A DNA stretch of 7,964 bases from an uncultured Oscillospiraceae bacterium. GTDB taxonomy: Bacteria; Bacillota; Clostridia; Oscillospirales; Oscillospiraceae. Location: NCBI GenBank assembly GCA_934569195.1, contig CAKTKB010000063.1:1-7964 (forward strand), written 5' to 3'. The notes under the pieces were generated by a model. That model saw only the letters and a program-made list of their open reading frames with translations. It searched no databases and had not been told where the DNA came from. Below are positions 6,131-7,964 of the stretch, one piece after another. A program made the translations under genes and the position numbers. Every line of letters begins with the position of its first letter. Position 1 is the stretch's first letter.

Positions 6131-7390
6131 TTATTCAAAATGAAACTCGCTGAAATCAAATGTCGCAAAATAATCAGCCGGTGTTTCCGCCCGGCGGATC
6201 AGGCGGAAGGAGCCGTCCGGCCGCAGCAGGACCTCCGCCGACCGCAGCTTTCCGTTGTAGTTGTATCCCATGGAGAAGCCGTGGGCGCCGGTGTCGTGAA
6301 TCGCCACCATATCCCCGATCTCAATGGCAGGCAGGCTCCGTTCAATGGCAAACTTATCGTTGTTCTCACACAGGCCGCCGGTGACATCGTACACGTGATC
6401 CAGGCTGGCGTCCTCCTTTCCCAGCACCGTGATGTGATGGTACGCCCCGTACATGGCCGGGCGCATCAGGTTGGCCGCGCAGGCATCCAGGCCAACGTAC
6501 TCCCGGTAAATGTGCTTCTGATGCAGCACCGTTGCGATCAGGTGTCCGTAGGGCGCCAGCATGTAGCGCCCCAGCTCCGTAAAGATCGCCACATCCCCCA
6601 TTCCCTCCGGAGTCAGGATTCGCTCATACTGCTGCCGCACCCCCTCGCCGATTACCTTGATGTCCGGCTTCGGCTGCTCCGGCCGGTAATCCACACCTAC
6701 GCCGCCGGACAGATTCACAAAGGCTATGTGCGCCCCCGTGGCGTTCCTCAGCCGTACCGCCAGACGGAACAGATTTCCCGCCAGCTCCGGATAGTACTCG
6801 TTGCTGCACGCGTTGGAGGCGAGGAGCGCATGGATACCGAAATGGCGCGCGCCCATTTTTTGCAGCCGGAGAATGGCCCCGGCCATCTGGTCCTCCGTCA
6901 TGCCGTACTTTGCGTCCCGAGGCATGTCCATGATCGTATTTCCCAGACTGAAGGAGCCGCCGGGATTGTAGCGCAGGCACACGGTCTCCGGAATTTCACC
7001 GATCTTCGCCAAGAAATCCACATGGGTTGCATCGTCCAGATTGATGTAGGCACCCATCTGCCACGCCTGGCGCATATCCTGCTCCGGTGTTACATTGGAG
7101 GAAAACATAATATCGTGCCCGGTAAATCCAACGGCCCTGGCCAGAAGCAGCTCCGTATAGGTCGCGCAGTCGCAGCCGCAGCCCTCCTCCTTCAAAATTT
7201 GCAGGATATAGGGATTGGGCGTCGCCTTCACCGCGAAATATTCCTTAAACCCGGGATTCCAGGAAAAGGCATCCATCAGGGCGCGGGCATTCTCCCGGAT
7301 GCCGGCCTCATCGTAGATATGAAAGGGCGTCGGGATTTGGGCGGCAATTTCCCGAGCCTGCTCCAGAGATAAAAAGGGTGTTTTTTTCAT
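6131..7390 (-). CDS. lysA: Diaminopimelate decarboxylase
   Basis: A 419-residue PLP enzyme of the alanine racemase/ornithine decarboxylase fold III group. It catalyses the last step of lysine synthesis, meso-diaminopimelate to L-lysine and CO2. Lys55 in YFAVKATPNP is the Schiff-base lysine. LSGGVGVDY (228-236) is the glycine loop for the PLP phosphate, ELGRYM (272-277) stands for the EPGR motif, Cys341-Glu342 in GGLCENND is the conserved catalytic pair from the partner subunit, and RPAMYGAYHHI (310-320) is typical of DAP decarboxylases. His187 lies in GIHALLASN where most LysA have an HIGS motif, which points to a divergent LysA branch I associate with Clostridia and Bacteroidetes. AAGGAG lies a few nt before the ATG, and the length is normal. 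The lysine riboswitch in the leader strongly supports this function over ornithine or arginine decarboxylase. Transcription is from the promoter at 7639-7667. Confidence 0.95.
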   Translation of the reverse strand: MKKTPFLSLEQAREIAAQIPTPFHIYDEAGIRENARALMDAFSWNPGFKEYFAVKATPNPYILQILKEEGCGCDCATYTELLLARAVGFTGHDIMFSSNVTPEQDMRQAWQMGAYINLDDATHVDFLAKIGEIPETVCLRYNPGGSFSLGNTIMDMPRDAKYGMTEDQMAGAILRLQKMGARHFGIHALLASNACSNEYYPELAGNLFRLAVRLRNATGAHIAFVNLSGGVGVDYRPEQPKPDIKVIGEGVRQQYERILTPEGMGDVAIFTELGRYMLAPYGHLIATVLHQKHIYREYVGLDACAANLMRPAMYGAYHHITVLGKEDASLDHVYDVTGGLCENNDKFAIERSLPAIEIGDMVAIHDTGAHGFSMGYNYNGKLRSAEVLLRPDGSFRLIRRAETPADYFATFDFSEFHFE

Positions 7391-7409
7391 GACGTCTCCT
7401 TAAAACAAT

Positions 7410-7438
7410 AAAAAAGCCCCGTGCGGGCGCACGGGGCC
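7410..7438 (-). terminator. Riboswitch-controlled terminator (attenuator) before lysA
   Basis: On the minus strand GCCCCGTGC (7437-7429) pairs perfectly with GCACGGGGC (7424-7416) around a 4-nt loop. Six T residues follow (7415-7410). The T tract ends 20 nt before the lysA ATG. The 5' arm GGCCCC (7438-7433) is complementary to GGGGCC (7460-7455), which overlaps the closing stem of the upstream aptamer. That gives the expected antiterminator/terminator switch: lysine bound, terminator formed, lysA off. Confidence 0.92.
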
Positions 7439-7458
7439 AAAAATCCTGTATAACGGCC

Positions 7459-7630
7459 CCACAGAAGCGCTCCATCCCGAAAGATGACAGTGCGGCGCAT
7501 ATTCTGCGCAGCCCCAGAGCCTTGCACATCCAGCATAGCGCAACGCTCTTCGGCGAAACATCCTTTCCCGGCCGGGCAATATGCCGGCTGTCCCGGTCGG
7601 TACTGATCTGTTTCGCAACCTCAACTATGG
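7459..7630 (-). ncRNA. Lysine riboswitch (L box) aptamer controlling lysA
   Basis: The lysA leader carries the landmarks of the lysine riboswitch in order on the minus strand. These are CCATAG (7630-7625) as the 5' P1 strand, GAGGTTGCGAAAC, AGATCAGTACCG (P2 loop E region), GGGAAAGGA (7569-7561), TTTCGCCGAAG with GCCGAAG at 7554-7548, the TTGCGC/GTGCAA stem, the GCGCA-GAATA-TGCGC hairpin, the CACTGTC segment, the ATC-TTTC-GGGAT hairpin and GGAGCGCTT. P1 closes with CTGTGG (7464-7459), with one G-U pair. The span of about 172 nt, the GAAAC/GTTTC and CCGGG/CCCGG pairs in P2, and the five-helix layout match the known B. subtilis lysC aptamer. Position before lysA and the terminator at 7410-7438 agree. 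It binds free lysine in the nascent transcript. Confidence 0.93.
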
Positions 7631-7638
7631 TCTTGGGT

Positions 7639-7667
7639 ATTATAACCGTCAAAATCTGTCGTGTCAA
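7639..7667 (-). promoter_or_regulatory. Perfect-consensus sigma-A promoter of the riboswitch-lysA transcript
   Basis: On the minus strand TTGACA (7667-7662), a 17-nt spacer and TATAAT (7644-7639) match the housekeeping consensus at every hexamer base and in spacing. Transcription should begin near 7632, directly before the first P1 strand of the lysine aptamer, so almost the whole leader is riboswitch. Confidence 0.93.
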
Positions 7668-7728
7668 GGATTATTTCCCGGTATTTCCGGCATAACCGCG
7701 TCTGCCCCGGATTCCGGCCACATAGCAG

Positions 7729-7757
7729 TTGACAGCGGCGAATGCACATGCTAATAT
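7729..7757 (+). promoter_or_regulatory. Promoter of the tcdA gene
   Basis: TTGACA at 7729-7734, a 17-nt spacer and TAATAT at 7752-7757 form a sigma-A type promoter. The spacer ends in TGC, giving the TGn extended -10 that can make up for the imperfect -10 hexamer. Transcription would begin near 7764, leaving a leader of about 60 AT-rich nt. It diverges from the lysA promoter, with about 60 bp between the two -35 elements (7668-7728), where I see no clear operator. Confidence 0.72.
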
Positions 7758-7823
7758 GGATACCTATCATTATAGTATGTTAATAGAATTTGTAATAAGC
7801 GGAATGTCGGAGGATAAACGGAT

Positions 7824-7964
7824 ATGCTCAATCAGTTTTCAAGAACGCAGCTGCTCCTTGGCCCGGAGGGCATGGATCGGCTGTTCCATGCCCGTGTGGC
7901 GGTATTCGGCATCGGCGGCGTGGGCGGCTACACCGTGGAGGCGCTGGCCCGCAGCGGTGTCGGC
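7824..7964 (+). CDS. tcdA: tRNA threonylcarbamoyladenosine dehydratase, N-terminal part (cut by window end)
   Basis: The first 47 codons are present and the frame is open at the right edge. The protein starts MLNQFSRTQLLLGPEGMDRL and has the nucleotide-binding loop VAVFGIGGVGGY at 25-36 followed by EALARSGVG. The FSR-x-x-LL-x-G-x-x-G opening before the GxGGVG loop is typical of TcdA (CsdL/YgdL), an E1-like ATP-dependent enzyme of the ThiF/MoeB superfamily that cyclises t6A37 of ANN-decoding tRNAs to ct6A. GGAGG at 7809-7813 lies 10 nt before the ATG, supporting the start. Other ThiF-family proteins (MoeB, ThiF, HesA) share the loop but usually not this opening. The catalytic and C-terminal parts are outside the window. 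Confidence 0.85.
   Translation, partial: MLNQFSRTQLLLGPEGMDRLFHARVAVFGIGGVGGYTVEALARSGVG

Noticed and set aside
6068..7372. Plus-strand open frame (434 codons) opposite lysA
   Set aside because: The minus strand encodes an intact diaminopimelate decarboxylase; the plus frame shows no domain.
7308..7667. Minus-strand open frame (119 codons) across the lysA leader
   Set aside because: It starts within the -35 element of the promoter, runs through the riboswitch and terminator and overlaps lysA out of frame; the RNA structure explains the sequence.
7391..7667. T-box leader as an alternative for the lysA leader
   Set aside because: The lysine aptamer landmarks are present in order, and I see no T-box sequence or specifier-loop arrangement.

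Overview
The window looks like a chromosomal segment of a low-to-mid GC Gram-positive anaerobe of the Clostridia (an Oscillospiraceae-like gut bacterium is my best guess). The reasons are strong Shine-Dalgarno sites, sigma-A type promoters (one with perfect hexamers and spacer), intrinsic terminators, a lysine riboswitch, and a class M sirtuin/macrodomain pair. The lineage is inferred, not proven. All of the window except short intergenic regions is coding, and I see no insertion sequence, CRISPR array, tRNA or rRNA.

Layout. (1) At 2-124 the plus strand carries the last 40 codons of what appears to be a macrodomain ADP-ribosyl hydrolase. It overlaps the start of a class M sirtuin (39-905), in which the usual catalytic histidine is replaced by glutamine. 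This is the known pairing of an ADP-ribosylating writer with its eraser. A terminator follows at 961-994. (2) On the minus strand are a short UvrA-like ATPase without the UvrB-binding domain (1050-3539) and, upstream of it, an M3-family zinc oligopeptidase (3630-5345). They are separated by 90 bp with no promoter in it, so they are probably cotranscribed. (3) Next on the minus strand is a small protein with two CBS domains resembling the c-di-AMP receptor DarB/CbpB (5562-5981), with its own extended -10 promoter and a good terminator. (4) Upstream again on the minus strand is diaminopimelate decarboxylase, lysA (6131-7390). Its 240-nt leader holds a complete lysine riboswitch (about 7459-7630) and a terminator (7410-7438) that ends just before the lysA ribosome binding site, driven by a perfect-consensus promoter (7639-7667). 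(5) A divergent promoter (7729-7757) drives tcdA, a tRNA t6A dehydratase gene cut by the window end.

How the parts work together. lysA makes lysine from meso-diaminopimelate, and the riboswitch should shut transcription when lysine is abundant. The sirtuin/macrodomain pair is the most unusual part: it should form a reversible protein ADP-ribosylation module whose other members, if present, lie to the left of the window. The peptidase, UvrA-like protein and CBS protein are housekeeping or stress genes with no obvious joint pathway. I found no clearly undescribed system. The best leads are the overlapping macrodomain/sirtuin junction, the UvrB-independent UvrA, the DarB-like CBS protein and two unexplained structured leaders.
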